DNA from: an uncultured Acetatifactor sp. | GTDB lineage: Bacteria > Bacillota > Clostridia > Lachnospirales > Lachnospiraceae | NCBI GenBank assembly: GCA_910585805.1 | Contig: CAJUFB010000063.1 | Span: forward strand, 1 to 22,459 | Direction of reading: 5' to 3' | DNA: 22,459 nucleotides | Shown: in pieces, positions 12,956 to 20,749 of the stretch | How positions within the stretch are numbered: position 1 is the stretch's first letter | How the letters are laid out: each line of letters opens with the position of its first letter | Program-made: the position numbers and the translations under genes | Notes under the pieces: model-generated | Database searches by the model: none | What the model saw: only the letters and a program-made list of their open reading frames with translations | What the model was told of the DNA's origin: nothing

Positions 12956-13897
12956 TCAGCGCTCTGCCCGTATGGGATTCTCCAGGAAATCCCGGTAAGC
13001 CATACGGATACCGTCCTCCAGTTCCGTGGTGCAGCGGTATCCCAGCCGTTCCAGCCTGCTGACATCCAGAAGCTTCCTTGGCGTGCCGTCCGGTTTGGAA
13101 GCATCCCACCTGATCTCACCGGTAAAGCCAACCACCTTCGCCACCAGGTCCGCCAGCTCCCTGATGGACAGTTCCCTGCCCGTCCCCACATTCACGGTCT
13201 CATTCCCGCTGTAATGGTTCATCAAAAATACACAGGCATCCGCCAGGTCATCCACATACAGAAATTCCCGCAGCGGCGTTCCCGTCCCCCAACATACGAT
13301 TTCCGCCGCCCCGGACTCCTTCGCCTCGTGGAATCTTCTGATCATCGCCGGAAGCACATGACTGTGGGTGGGATGATAATTGTCATTGGGACCATAGAGA
13401 TTGGTGGGCATTACGCTGATGTAGTCAGTCCCGTACTGCCGGTTTAAATACTCACAGTACTTCAGCCCCGAGATCTTGGCCAGCGCATATGCTTCATTGG
13501 TCTTCTCCAGCTCCCCTGTCAGCAGGCAGTCTTCCTTCATAGGCTGAGGCGCCATGCGGGGATAGATGCAGCTGCTGCCCAGAAACAGCAACTTCCTGCA
13601 GCCATTCCGCCATGCCGCATGTATCACATTCATCTCCAGCATCATATTTTCATACATGAAATCCGCCAGCGCTTCGCTGTTTGCCAGAATACCGCCCACT
13701 TTGGCCGCCGCCAGAAACACATACTCCGGCTTCTCCTCCGCAAAAAAGGCTTCCACCTCATCCTGCCTGCACAGATTCAGCTCCCCGTGGCTCCTGACAA
13801 TGATATTCGTATATCCGTTTTTCGCAAGAGCGCGGCAGATGGCATTTCCCACCATTCCCCTGTGCCCTGCCACATAGATTTTTCCGTCTCTTTCCAT
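12956..13897 (-). CDS. fcl: GDP-L-fucose synthase
   Basis: An extended short-chain dehydrogenase that converts GDP-4-keto-6-deoxy-mannose to GDP-L-fucose (epimerisation then NADPH reduction), feeding cell-surface fucosylation. From ATG at 13897 it has 313 residues, normal for the family. The NADP motif is AGHRGMVG (10-17). The catalytic triad is visible as Ser in LGSSCIYP (about 108) and Y137-xxx-K141. Family motifs LAAAKVGGI, MPTNLYGPNDNY and the substrate-site REFLYVDDLADAC are intact. A TTG at 13924 in frame is a poorer start; the ATG has AGGAAAG about 12 nt upstream, slightly far. The gene for the preceding enzyme, GDP-mannose dehydratase (gmd), which often sits alongside, is not in the window. 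Confidence 0.93.
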   Translation of the reverse strand: MERDGKIYVAGHRGMVGNAICRALAKNGYTNIIVRSHGELNLCRQDEVEAFFAEEKPEYVFLAAAKVGGILANSEALADFMYENMMLEMNVIHAAWRNGCRKLLFLGSSCIYPRMAPQPMKEDCLLTGELEKTNEAYALAKISGLKYCEYLNRQYGTDYISVMPTNLYGPNDNYHPTHSHVLPAMIRRFHEAKESGAAEIVCWGTGTPLREFLYVDDLADACVFLMNHYSGNETVNVGTGRELSIRELADLVAKVVGFTGEIRWDASKPDGTPRKLLDVSRLERLGYRCTTELEDGIRMAYRDFLENPIRAER

Positions 13898-13927
13898 CTT
13901 AAACCCATTCTTTCCTGATCTCAAATT

Positions 13928-14479
13928 TCAGTCTTTATACACCACGGCCCTGGCCATTTCCTCTGCCTTATCCCTGCCGCAGAAAATCCCGGCAATAACC
14001 AGCGCAAAATCAATGGCCGTGCCCATTCCCCTGGAAGTGATCACATGGTTCGATACCTCCACCGGCCCTGCCGTCACCTCCGCACCCTCCAGATGACTCT
14101 CAAAACCGGGATAGCTGCATGCCTTTCTCCCCTTCAGTATGCCCCTGTGTCCGAAAATGCTTGGGGCTGCGCAGATGGCCGCAATGTATTTTCCGGCGGC
14201 ATGGAAGGCATCCACCTGTCTCATCAGGCCCTCATGCGCCTCCAGATTTCTGGTGCCGGGCATTCCTCCTGGCAGCACAAGCATGTCATACTCCCCAAAA
14301 TCCGCCTGTGAAAAGCACAGATCCGCCTCTACGTTCACATTATGGGAGCTTCTCACCCATCTCTCCTCCGTGACGGAAACCAATCTGACATCCAGCCCGC
14401 ATCTGCGGCAGATATCCGCCACGGTCAATGCTTCAATCTCTTCATAGCCTTCCGCCAGAAAAATCGCTATTTTCTTCAT
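13928..14479 (-). CDS. DJ-1/PfpI family protein
   Basis: A cytosolic protein of 183 residues in the DJ-1/ThiJ/PfpI superfamily, whose members act as glyoxalase III, deglycase-like or stress chaperone proteins. The elements that matter are present: acidic residues in AEGYEEIEAL near the N-terminus, LVLPGGMPGTRNL, and the nucleophile-elbow Cys 103 in AAICAAPSIFG followed by the conserved G-G-like turn. The frame is open upstream, but ATG at 14479 is the start because the family begins exactly at MKKIAIFLAEGYEE and AGAGG lies upstream. The stop is 30 bp from fcl, so the two are probably co-transcribed. A leader of about 320 nt precedes it. The exact substrate is unknown. Confidence 0.9.
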   Translation of the reverse strand: MKKIAIFLAEGYEEIEALTVADICRRCGLDVRLVSVTEERWVRSSHNVNVEADLCFSQADFGEYDMLVLPGGMPGTRNLEAHEGLMRQVDAFHAAGKYIAAICAAPSIFGHRGILKGRKACSYPGFESHLEGAEVTAGPVEVSNHVITSRGMGTAIDFALVIAGIFCGRDKAEEMARAVVYKD

Positions 14480-14539
14480 CCCTTTAACCTCTCTTCCATA
14501 AGATATACTGACGATCATTGAAACTTGCCATGCATCCCG

Positions 14540-14593
14540 ACTCACGAGCGAAAGATGCCGGGGACATTGCGGCAAATTTCATCGCTCGTGAGT
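14540..14593 (-). promoter_or_regulatory. Perfect inverted repeat in the leader of the DJ-1 gene
   Basis: ACTCACGAGCGA (14540-14551) pairs with TCGCTCGTGAGT (14582-14593) over 12 perfect base pairs. Inside, TGCCG and CGGCA make a second 5-bp stem. It ends 60 bp before the DJ-1 start. With the minus-strand promoter at 14804-14832 it would lie in the 5' UTR. The rest of the 455-bp gap 14480-14934 contains the two divergent promoters and no gene that I can support. Confidence 0.6.
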
Positions 14594-14803
14594 ATATCTC
14601 CGGTATGCCCTGACTTTCCAAAGCGAAACCGTCCGGACACAGTGAACTATCCTGACAGCGCTTTCCCGTTTCCCCTCAGTCCCACAGCAGAAATCTGCAG
14701 GCCTTGCACAACTGCCCAAAATGCGGCGGCAGAACGCATTGCAGCCTGCCGTCACATTGCATCCGCAGCTCTCGCGGGACAGAAACATCCGGACTTCAAT
14801 AAC

Positions 14804-14832
14804 AGTATACACACAAAAAGGAAATATTTCAA
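14804..14832 (-). promoter_or_regulatory. Candidate promoter of the DJ-1-fcl-apeB operon
   Basis: Minus-strand TTGAAA (14827-14832) and TATACT (14804-14809) have a 17-bp spacer. It is back to back with the CYTH promoter, with the two -35 boxes 8 bp apart. The transcript would carry a leader of about 320 nt before the DJ-1 gene. Confidence 0.55.
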
Positions 14833-14840
14833 TTCATACC

Positions 14841-14869
14841 TTTGGAATTCCGGGAAAATATGTTATAAT
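14841..14869 (+). promoter_or_regulatory. Promoter of the CYTH gene
   Basis: TTTGGA (14841-14846) and perfect TATAAT (14864-14869) have a 17-bp spacer. The start codon follows about 60 nt downstream of the likely transcription start. Confidence 0.65.
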
Positions 14870-14934
14870 GAACTGGTATCTTTTTCAATTATGCCAAAAC
14901 GGCAATGAAACGATAAAATGTAAGGAGGTGAGAA

Positions 14935-15435
14935 ATGGCTATGGAAATAGAACGTAAATTTACAATCCGTGAACTGCCCGATGATCTGGAAGAATATCCT
15001 TTCCATCACATTGAACAGGCTTACCTGAACGCCTCTCCGGTAGTACGTGTCCGCAAGGAGGACGATCAGTATTATCTGACCTACAAAGGCAGCGGCATGA
15101 TGGCCAGGGAAGAATCCAACCTGCCGCTGAACCGCGATGCTTACTATCACCTGCGCGATAAGTCCGATGGCAGGATCATCTCCAAAAAACGCTACCTGAT
15201 CCCGCTTCCCAATCCTGCTTTCCATGAAAAGGAAGGGTTCCCGGGACCGCCGTCCGATTACACTCTGACCATAGAGCTGGATGTCTTCGACCCGCCCTTT
15301 GCCCCTCTTGTCATGGCTGAAGTGGAATTCGGCAGCAGGGAAGCCGCAGAGAACTTTATCCCTCCCGACTGGTTTGACGAGGACGTCACCTATCGCCCGG
15401 AATACCACAATTCCTATATGGCCCTGCAGCCATAA
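14935..15435 (+). CDS. CYTH domain-containing protein (triphosphate tunnel family)
   Basis: A small cytosolic protein of 166 residues. The N-terminal EIERKF signature (residues 4-9) defines the CYTH/triphosphate tunnel metalloenzyme family. Alternating charged beta strands follow, including VVRVRKEDDQYYLTYKG, RIISKKRYLIP and YTLTIELDVF, with the acidic AEVEF near the end. Members hydrolyse inorganic triphosphate or thiamine triphosphate, or bind nucleotides; which applies here cannot be told. The start has a strong TAAGGAGGTGAGAA ribosome binding site. Monocistronic, with its own promoter and terminator. Confidence 0.88.
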   Translation: MAMEIERKFTIRELPDDLEEYPFHHIEQAYLNASPVVRVRKEDDQYYLTYKGSGMMAREESNLPLNRDAYYHLRDKSDGRIISKKRYLIPLPNPAFHEKEGFPGPPSDYTLTIELDVFDPPFAPLVMAEVEFGSREAAENFIPPDWFDEDVTYRPEYHNSYMALQP

Positions 15436-15455
15436 TTCATCCTGCGGAAAATAAA

Positions 15456-15504
15456 AACCGCAGTTCCGGTTTTTCGATTCCCTTTTCCGGAGCTGCGGTT
15501 TTTT
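15456..15504 (+). terminator. Terminator of the CYTH gene
   Basis: AACCGCAGTTCCGG pairs with CCGGAGCTGCGGTT (14 bp, one G:T), followed by TTTT. An A-run precedes it, so it may also work leftward for the ABC exporter operon. Confidence 0.88.
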
Positions 15505-15571
15505 CGATTCTTTTTATATCAGCTGTATATCCCTGTTTCACGGCAGATTCCCACAAACATATTTCATGGCG

Positions 15572-15682
15572 CTTCCTTAGAAATTGCCGGAAAATAACCG
15601 CTGCAGGCTGTTTCGGTAAAAGCCCGGAAACACAGTAGAAATTGCTGCAAGCTTTCAGCGGTTATTTGTAGACGCTTCCTTA
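15572..15682 (+). repeat. Interspersed repeat R, copy 4
   Basis: A 111-bp copy from CTTCCTTAGAAATTGCCGG to GTAGACGCTTCCTTA. This copy keeps the best inverted arms: AAATAACCGCTG on the left pairs perfectly with CAGCGGTTATTT on the right. It lies between the CYTH terminator and the stop of the second ABC gene (15695) and may act as the 3' hairpin of that operon. Confidence 0.82.
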
Positions 15683-15694
15683 AGAAAGGACGGC

Positions 15695-17644
15695 TTATGA
15701 AGTGACAGCATTTCCTGTATAGAGCTGGTAATACTTGCCCTTCTGCTCAATCAGCTGGTCATGGGTACCTTTCTCGATGATGCGGCCCTGTTCCAGGACG
15801 ATGATGCAGTCGCTGTTTTTGACGGTGGAAAGCCGGTGGGCGATGACGAAATTGGTGCGGCCCTTCATCAGCGCATCCATACCCTGCTGCACCAGCTTCT
15901 CCGTTCTGGTATCAATGGAGCTGGTGGCTTCATCCAGAATCAATACCGGCGGGTCCGCGATGGCTGCCCGGGCAATGGCAAGCAGCTGTCTCTGTCCCTG
16001 GCTTAAATTCGCGCCGTCACCGTGGAGCATGGTGTCGTAGCCGTCGGGCAGACGCCGTATGAAGCTGTGGGCATTGGCCAGTACTGCCGCTTTCTTCACT
16101 TCCTCGTCCGTGGCGTCCATCTTGCCGTAGCGGATATTTTCCATGACGGTTCCCGTGAACAGATGGGTATCCTGGAGCACGATCCCTAAGGAACGTCTCA
16201 GGTCCGCCTTTTTGATCTTGTTTACATTAATGGCGTCGTAGCGTATTTTTCCATCCTGTATATCGTAGAAGCGGTTGATCAGGTTGGTGATGGTGGTTTT
16301 TCCTGCGCCTGTGGCTCCCACGAAGGCAATCTTCTGTCCGGGCTTGGCATACAGTTCGATGTCGTGCAGGATCATCTTGTCATCGTTGTAGCCGAAGTCC
16401 ACATGGTCAAAGACCACATCTCCCTTCAGTTCCACATAAGTGGTCGTGTTGTCAGCCTTGTGATAATGCTTCCATGCCCAGAGCCCGGTGCGCTCCCTGC
16501 TCTCCGTCAGCTCTCCGTCCGGTTTTCTCACCGCATTAACCAGTTCCACATAGCCTTCATCCACCTCCGGCTTCTCGTCCATCAGCCTGAAAATTCTGTC
16601 CGCCCCCGCCAGAGCCATGATGATGCTGTTAAACTGCATGCTCACCTGGTTGATGGGCATATTGAAGGACTTATTGAAATTCAGAAAGCTGGCAAGGCCT
16701 CCCAGGGTCAGGCCGGACACGCCTGTAATGGTCAGGATACCGCCGATTACGGCACATACCACATAGCTTAAATTCCCCAGCTGTGCGTTCACCGGTCCCA
16801 TGATATTGGCAAAACGGTTAGCCTGATAAGCGCTTTCAAACAACTGCTCATTCAATTCGTTAAACTGGTTCAGGCTCTCCTCCTCATGACAGAATACCTT
16901 CACCACCTTCTGGCCTGTCATGGTCTCTTCAATACAGCCGTTCAGGGCACCGATTGCCTTCTGCTGCGCCACAAAATACCGGCTGCTCAGGGAACCGATC
17001 TTCTTCGTCGCCACCAGCATGATTCCTACCATCAGCAGGGTCACCAGCGTCAGCGGGATATCCAGAATCAGCATACATACAAAGACGCTCACCACCGTAA
17101 TGACACTGTTGAGCAGCTGGGGAATGCTCTGGCTGATCAGCTGCCGCAGGGTATCGATATCATTGGTGTAGATGGACATGATATCGCCGTGGGCATGGGT
17201 GTCGAAATATTTAATCGGAAGAGCTTCCATCTTCTCAAACAAATCGTTCCTGATATTGCGGAGCGTACCCTGTCCGATATTGATCAATATCCTGGACTGG
17301 GTAAAGGATGCCACCACGCCGATGGCATAAAATACAGCCACTCTGAAAATTGCCGATGCCAGGGCATCGAACTGCGGATTCTCCTTTCCGATCAGAGGCA
17401 GGATATAATCGTCAATCAGCGTCCGCATGAACATGGTTCCCTGAAGGCTGCAGTATACGGATGCAAGGATACAGACGACTACAACCACCCATCCAATTGC
17501 GTAATCTTTCAATGTATAATTCATCACACGTTTAAAAAGCATGCCCGGATTTTCTATCTTTGGTCTGGGTCCCCGTCCCCTGGGGCCGCCCGGTCCATGT
17601 CCGCCCGGAGCCTGATTTGCTTTTTGGTTCTTATCTTCAGACAT
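15695..17644 (-). CDS. ABC exporter half-transporter, catalytic-site subunit
   Basis: A 649-residue fused membrane/ATPase protein of the multidrug (ABCB-like) exporter class. A Gly/Pro-rich N-terminal tail (about 1-30) precedes a six-helix membrane domain (about 45-340). A linker insert around 370-400 is common in clostridial partners. The ATPase has Walker A GATGAGKTT (near 445), signature LSQGQRQ (near 548), and Walker B LILDEATS with the catalytic Glu. The switch His is in FVIAHRLS. Its partner gene, ABC at 17921-19663, has an Asp in place of that Glu, so the two likely form a heterodimer with one consensus and one degenerate site, as in BmrCD or TM287/288. AGGAGG sits 6 nt before the ATG. 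Substrate unknown. Confidence 0.93.
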   Translation of the reverse strand: MSEDKNQKANQAPGGHGPGGPRGRGPRPKIENPGMLFKRVMNYTLKDYAIGWVVVVVCILASVYCSLQGTMFMRTLIDDYILPLIGKENPQFDALASAIFRVAVFYAIGVVASFTQSRILINIGQGTLRNIRNDLFEKMEALPIKYFDTHAHGDIMSIYTNDIDTLRQLISQSIPQLLNSVITVVSVFVCMLILDIPLTLVTLLMVGIMLVATKKIGSLSSRYFVAQQKAIGALNGCIEETMTGQKVVKVFCHEEESLNQFNELNEQLFESAYQANRFANIMGPVNAQLGNLSYVVCAVIGGILTITGVSGLTLGGLASFLNFNKSFNMPINQVSMQFNSIIMALAGADRIFRLMDEKPEVDEGYVELVNAVRKPDGELTESRERTGLWAWKHYHKADNTTTYVELKGDVVFDHVDFGYNDDKMILHDIELYAKPGQKIAFVGATGAGKTTITNLINRFYDIQDGKIRYDAINVNKIKKADLRRSLGIVLQDTHLFTGTVMENIRYGKMDATDEEVKKAAVLANAHSFIRRLPDGYDTMLHGDGANLSQGQRQLLAIARAAIADPPVLILDEATSSIDTRTEKLVQQGMDALMKGRTNFVIAHRLSTVKNSDCIIVLEQGRIIEKGTHDQLIEQKGKYYQLYTGNAVTS

Positions 17645-17877
17645 ATGAAACCTCCTGCTTTCTTAAATCCAGCTTCGTCTCCTCATCACGATACCCTTAT
17701 CGGGGAAGGCTTTTCCCTCTGCATCATCTGCATGGTATACGGCTGTAATCTCCAGGACATCCTTCCGTTTTGAGACTGCTACTGTTTATTCTGCTTCCCA
17801 TAGTTATACTCATAAGCACATTTGCTGATTCTTTCCCTTGTTTGTTGATTTGATAAACATACGGACTTATCATGACC

Positions 17878-17910
17878 GCAATACACACTTCCTGAGCAAA
17901 AATGTATTGC
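17878..17910 (-). other. Hairpin in the gap between the two ABC genes
   Basis: GCAATACA pairs perfectly with TGTATTGC over 8 bp around a 17-nt loop just after the stop of the first ABC gene. No T-run follows, so it is not a typical terminator. The 276-bp gap 17645-17920 contains no gene and otherwise shows nothing recognisable. It may be a processing or stability element that sets unequal subunit levels (inference). Confidence 0.4.
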
Positions 17911-17920
17911 CGGTTATCTG

Positions 17921-19663
17921 TTAATTCTTCTCGTCAAAGTCGCCGCTGCCGCTCATCTGGGCGTCGTAAACTTCACGGTATATCGTGTTGGTTTTCAGCA
18001 GTTCCTCGTGGGAGCCAAAGCCATCCACCTGGCCGTCATGCATCACGATAATCCTGTCGGCATGCTCCACGCTAGAAATTCGCTGGGCGATAATCAGCTT
18101 TGTAGTACCGGGGATGGCTTCCGCGAAAGCTTTGCGAATCTTCGCGTCCGTAGCCGTATCCACTGCACTGGTGGAATCGTCCAGAATCAGTATTTTGGGC
18201 TTTTTCAGGAGAGCTCTGGCGATACAGAGTCTCTGCTTCTGGCCGCCGGACACATTGGTGCCGCCCTGTTCTATGTAAGTGTTATAGCCGTCGGGCATCT
18301 TCTGAATAAACTCATCCGCACAGGCCATCTCGCAGGCATGCCTGCATTCTTCCTCCGTGGCTTCCATGTCACCCCAACGCAGATTTTCCAGGATTGTACC
18401 GGAAAACAGCACATTGTTCTGCAGCACCACCGCCACCTGGTTTCTGAGGGCTTCCATGTCATAATCCTTCACATTCATGCCGCCTACCAGAAGCTCGCCC
18501 TTCGTCACATCATAGAGTCTGCTGACCAGGTTCACCAGGCTGGACTTGGCGCTTCCGGTACCGCCGATAATACCGATGGTCTCACCCGATTTGATTTCCA
18601 GGTTGATATCCTTCAGAACCGGGTCCGCCGCATCTTTCTTATAGCTGAAGGACACATGGTCGAACTTGATGCTGCCGTCCTTTACCTGGTCCGCCGGTTT
18701 CTCCGGATTCGCAAGGTCCGCTTTTTCCTCCAGCACTTCACAGATACGTCTGGCGCTTGCCATGGACATGGTGACCATGACAAAGATCATGGACAGCATC
18801 ATCAGGCTCATCAGAATATTCATACAATAGGTCAGCATGTTCATCAGCTGCCCCGTGGTCAGGGTATCCTGAATAATCATATGTGCTCCCATCCAGCTGA
18901 TTGCCAGGATACAGGTGTATACGGTAAAGTTCATCACCGGGTTGTTCCAGAGGACGATACTCTCCGCCTTACAGAATATTTTATATATGTTGTCGCTGGC
19001 CTTCTTGAATTTCTCTACCTCGTATTCCTCACGGACATAGGCCTTTACCACCCGGATTGCGGATACGTTTTCCTGCACACTTTCGTTCAGTGCATCGTAT
19101 TTCGGAAACGCCTGTGAAAAATGCTTCGTGGCCTGGCTCACAATCAGCCCCAGCACGCAGGCCAGAAATATCACTGCCACCAGGTATACACTGGCAAGGC
19201 GTGGGCTGATGACAAAGGACATGACCATGGCGCAGATCAGCGTGGCCGGCGCCCGCATACACATACGCAGAATCATCTGATATGCATTCTGCATATTCGT
19301 CACATCGGTAGTCAGCCTGGTCACCAGTCCCGAGGTGCTGAATTTATCGATGTTGGAAAAGCTGAAGGTCTGGATATTTTCATACATAGCCTTCCTCAGG
19401 TTCCTGGCAAAACCGGCGGATGCCCGGGAACCGAACTGCCCTCCCAGAATGCCGAAGGTAAGGCTTAACAGCGCCGCCCCCACCATCAGTACGCCGATCA
19501 GATAAATATGCTTCATATTGCCCGCTGTCACGCCGTCATCGATGATGGACGCCATCAGCAACGGGATGATCGTTTCCATGATTACCTCCCCTATCATGAA
19601 AACAGGGGTCAGAACGGAGTCTTTTTTAAATTCCTTAATCTGTGCTCCCAATGTTTTTAGCAT
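17921..19663 (-). CDS. ABC exporter half-transporter, degenerate-site subunit
   Basis: A 580-residue ABCB-like half-transporter. The membrane domain occupies about 15-310, with IIPLLMASIIDDGV at the first coupling region. The ATPase has Walker A GGTGSAKSS (near 368; Ala replaces the usual last Gly), signature VSGGQKQR (near 472), and Walker B LILDDSTSAVD. Asp there replaces the catalytic Glu, the hallmark of the degenerate site of heterodimeric exporters. The H-loop is Gln (IIAQRIS) instead of His, which fits the same role. ATG at 19663 is preferred over GTG 19672 because AGGAAG is 10 nt upstream of the ATG and abuts the GTG. The marR stop is 29 bp before it, so they are one transcript. Confidence 0.92.
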   Translation of the reverse strand: MLKTLGAQIKEFKKDSVLTPVFMIGEVIMETIIPLLMASIIDDGVTAGNMKHIYLIGVLMVGAALLSLTFGILGGQFGSRASAGFARNLRKAMYENIQTFSFSNIDKFSTSGLVTRLTTDVTNMQNAYQMILRMCMRAPATLICAMVMSFVISPRLASVYLVAVIFLACVLGLIVSQATKHFSQAFPKYDALNESVQENVSAIRVVKAYVREEYEVEKFKKASDNIYKIFCKAESIVLWNNPVMNFTVYTCILAISWMGAHMIIQDTLTTGQLMNMLTYCMNILMSLMMLSMIFVMVTMSMASARRICEVLEEKADLANPEKPADQVKDGSIKFDHVSFSYKKDAADPVLKDINLEIKSGETIGIIGGTGSAKSSLVNLVSRLYDVTKGELLVGGMNVKDYDMEALRNQVAVVLQNNVLFSGTILENLRWGDMEATEEECRHACEMACADEFIQKMPDGYNTYIEQGGTNVSGGQKQRLCIARALLKKPKILILDDSTSAVDTATDAKIRKAFAEAIPGTTKLIIAQRISSVEHADRIIVMHDGQVDGFGSHEELLKTNTIYREVYDAQMSGSGDFDEKN

Positions 19664-19692
19664 GATTTTCACACTTCCTTTCGTTATTATTC

Positions 19693-20301
19693 TTATTTCT
19701 GCCGTTTTGTCGTGCAGATATTTTCTTCTCCCGGGCAGCTCTCCGTTTCGGCAAAATGCCGTGAAATATTCTCAGGCTTCCTGACGGGACCCGCCTGTCT
19801 CTCCTGCCTTTCTTCTCCAAAATCCGGAACATTCTCCTGCGGTAAAGCATCGTACTTCGCTGCAAGCCCCTCCAGATTCTTCATCGCCATTCCCAGAAGC
19901 CGGGACAGCTGCCGGACTTCTTCCTCCGTCATCCCTTCGGTAATGCACTTTTCCATCATCTCCATGTGGGCTTCAATCCGTATATGTCCCCGGAGAGCCT
20001 CTTCCGTCATCTGAATCCGCTTCAGCCTGGCATCTCTGTCCTGGGCTTTGCGCACGATCAGGCCTTCACGCTCCATTACCTGTAGTGTGTTGGTCGCAGT
20101 GGCCCTGGAAATGCGGAATTCCTTTTCCAGGTCTCTCTGGTACACCGGCTGCTCTCTGTGATGGTAAAGATAGCCCAGAATACCGCCCTGCAGCTGACTT
20201 TTGGGTCCCGCCTCACACTTTGGAAGACTTTTGCGGATGATCAGCTTGATCTGATTGTGGATGGCACGCAGCACAAATGCGATTCTTCTTTTCTCCTCCA
20301 T
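19693..20301 (-). CDS. MarR family transcriptional regulator
   Basis: A winged-helix repressor of 202 residues. The DNA-binding part is visible at about 53-103: VYQRDLEKEFRISRATATNTLQ is the helix-turn-helix and RKAQDRDARLKRIQMT the wing with the typical D-x-R. Flanking helices provide the dimer interface. The extra 45 or so C-terminal residues are hydrophilic and Glu/Arg-rich, longer than most MarR proteins, and look disordered. It is first in an operon with two ABC exporter genes, a standard arrangement for a drug- or lipid-sensing exporter. Two palindromes over its promoter suggest it represses its own operon. The ligand is unknown. Confidence 0.92.
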   Translation of the reverse strand: MEEKRRIAFVLRAIHNQIKLIIRKSLPKCEAGPKSQLQGGILGYLYHHREQPVYQRDLEKEFRISRATATNTLQVMEREGLIVRKAQDRDARLKRIQMTEEALRGHIRIEAHMEMMEKCITEGMTEEEVRQLSRLLGMAMKNLEGLAAKYDALPQENVPDFGEERQERQAGPVRKPENISRHFAETESCPGEENICTTKRQK

Positions 20302-20418
20302 CGGCTTCCTCTCTCTTTACTCCTTTCAGTTCCTGCTATTACGGCTGCCATCTGCATAACATTGGAGTCGGACATATTTTTCTGGAATATCTTCCTCATA
20401 GGATTTTACAGAAAAAAT

Positions 20419-20453
20419 GTTAGCACGCTAACCATTATTGTTAGCTTACTAAC
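20419..20453 (-). promoter_or_regulatory. Two operator-like palindromes for the MarR regulator
   Basis: GTTAGC-AC-GCTAAC (20419-20432) and GTTAG-CTTA-CTAAC (20440-20453) are near-identical palindromes. Their centres are 21 bp apart, two helical turns. The upstream site overlaps the -10 box and the downstream site covers the start of transcription, the usual position for MarR repression. Confidence 0.75.
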
Positions 20454-20480
20454 ATTATCGCATTTTACAGGATTTGTCAA
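20452..20480 (-). promoter_or_regulatory. Promoter of the marR-ABC operon
   Basis: Perfect minus-strand TTGACA (20475-20480) and TAATGT (20452-20457) have a 17-bp spacer. The leader to the marR ATG is about 145 nt. Confidence 0.8.
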
Positions 20481-20485
20481 TCACT

Positions 20486-20749
20486 TTACTGTAATACTTT
20501 ATGAAAATTTTGTGAAGTAATACATTCGGAAAATTCTCCGGTAATTGCAGGAGGCATTATTCCGTCTCCGCAATTTTCCTCCGCAAGTTCAAACAGATTG
20601 TCCAGGCGCAGTTCGTTTGCCCTGACAGAAGGTATGTTGGTTGGCAGGACAGCCTTTACTTCCGGTATATCGACACCGTATACACGAAAGGTTTTTCCTC
20701 CGAAATATTCGGTTTTCCTTGGTTTTCTTCCTTTTTTCGTTTCTTTCAT
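20486..20749 (-). CDS. Truncated hypothetical protein, 87 residues
   Basis: The product opens with a basic stretch (MKETKKGRKPRKTEYFGGK) and continues FRVYGVDIPEVKAVLPTNIP, SVRANELRLDNLFELAEE. That pattern reminds me of the N-terminus of longer Lachnospiraceae proteins of transposase/PD-(D/E)XK nuclease (Rpn) type, in which LFELADGTL-like sequence continues into the nuclease core. Here the similarity stops at about residue 57 and a 30-residue unrelated tail runs to the stop, just short of the marR promoter. I read it as a 5' gene fragment fused to intergenic DNA, probably not functional. A GGAAAGGTG sequence precedes the ATG. The family assignment is from memory and weak. Confidence 0.4.
   Translation of the reverse strand: MKETKKGRKPRKTEYFGGKTFRVYGVDIPEVKAVLPTNIPSVRANELRLDNLFELAEENCGDGIMPPAITGEFSECITSQNFHKVLQ

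Noticed and set aside
14579..14812. Cys-rich 77-codon minus-strand ORF in the DJ-1 leader
   Set aside because: It starts with GTG without a ribosome binding site and overlaps the promoter -10 region. It also ends inside the hairpin and resembles no known Cys-rich peptide. More likely chance.
16886..17773. 295-codon plus-strand ORF opposite the second ABC gene
   Set aside because: Antisense shadow with His/Gln/Asp-rich low-complexity translation and no family features.
18008..19117. 369-codon plus-strand ORF opposite the ABC gene
   Set aside because: Antisense shadow of a well-supported ABC exporter gene. Composition (His/Gln-rich) is typical of reverse-frame reading and there is no ribosome binding site.
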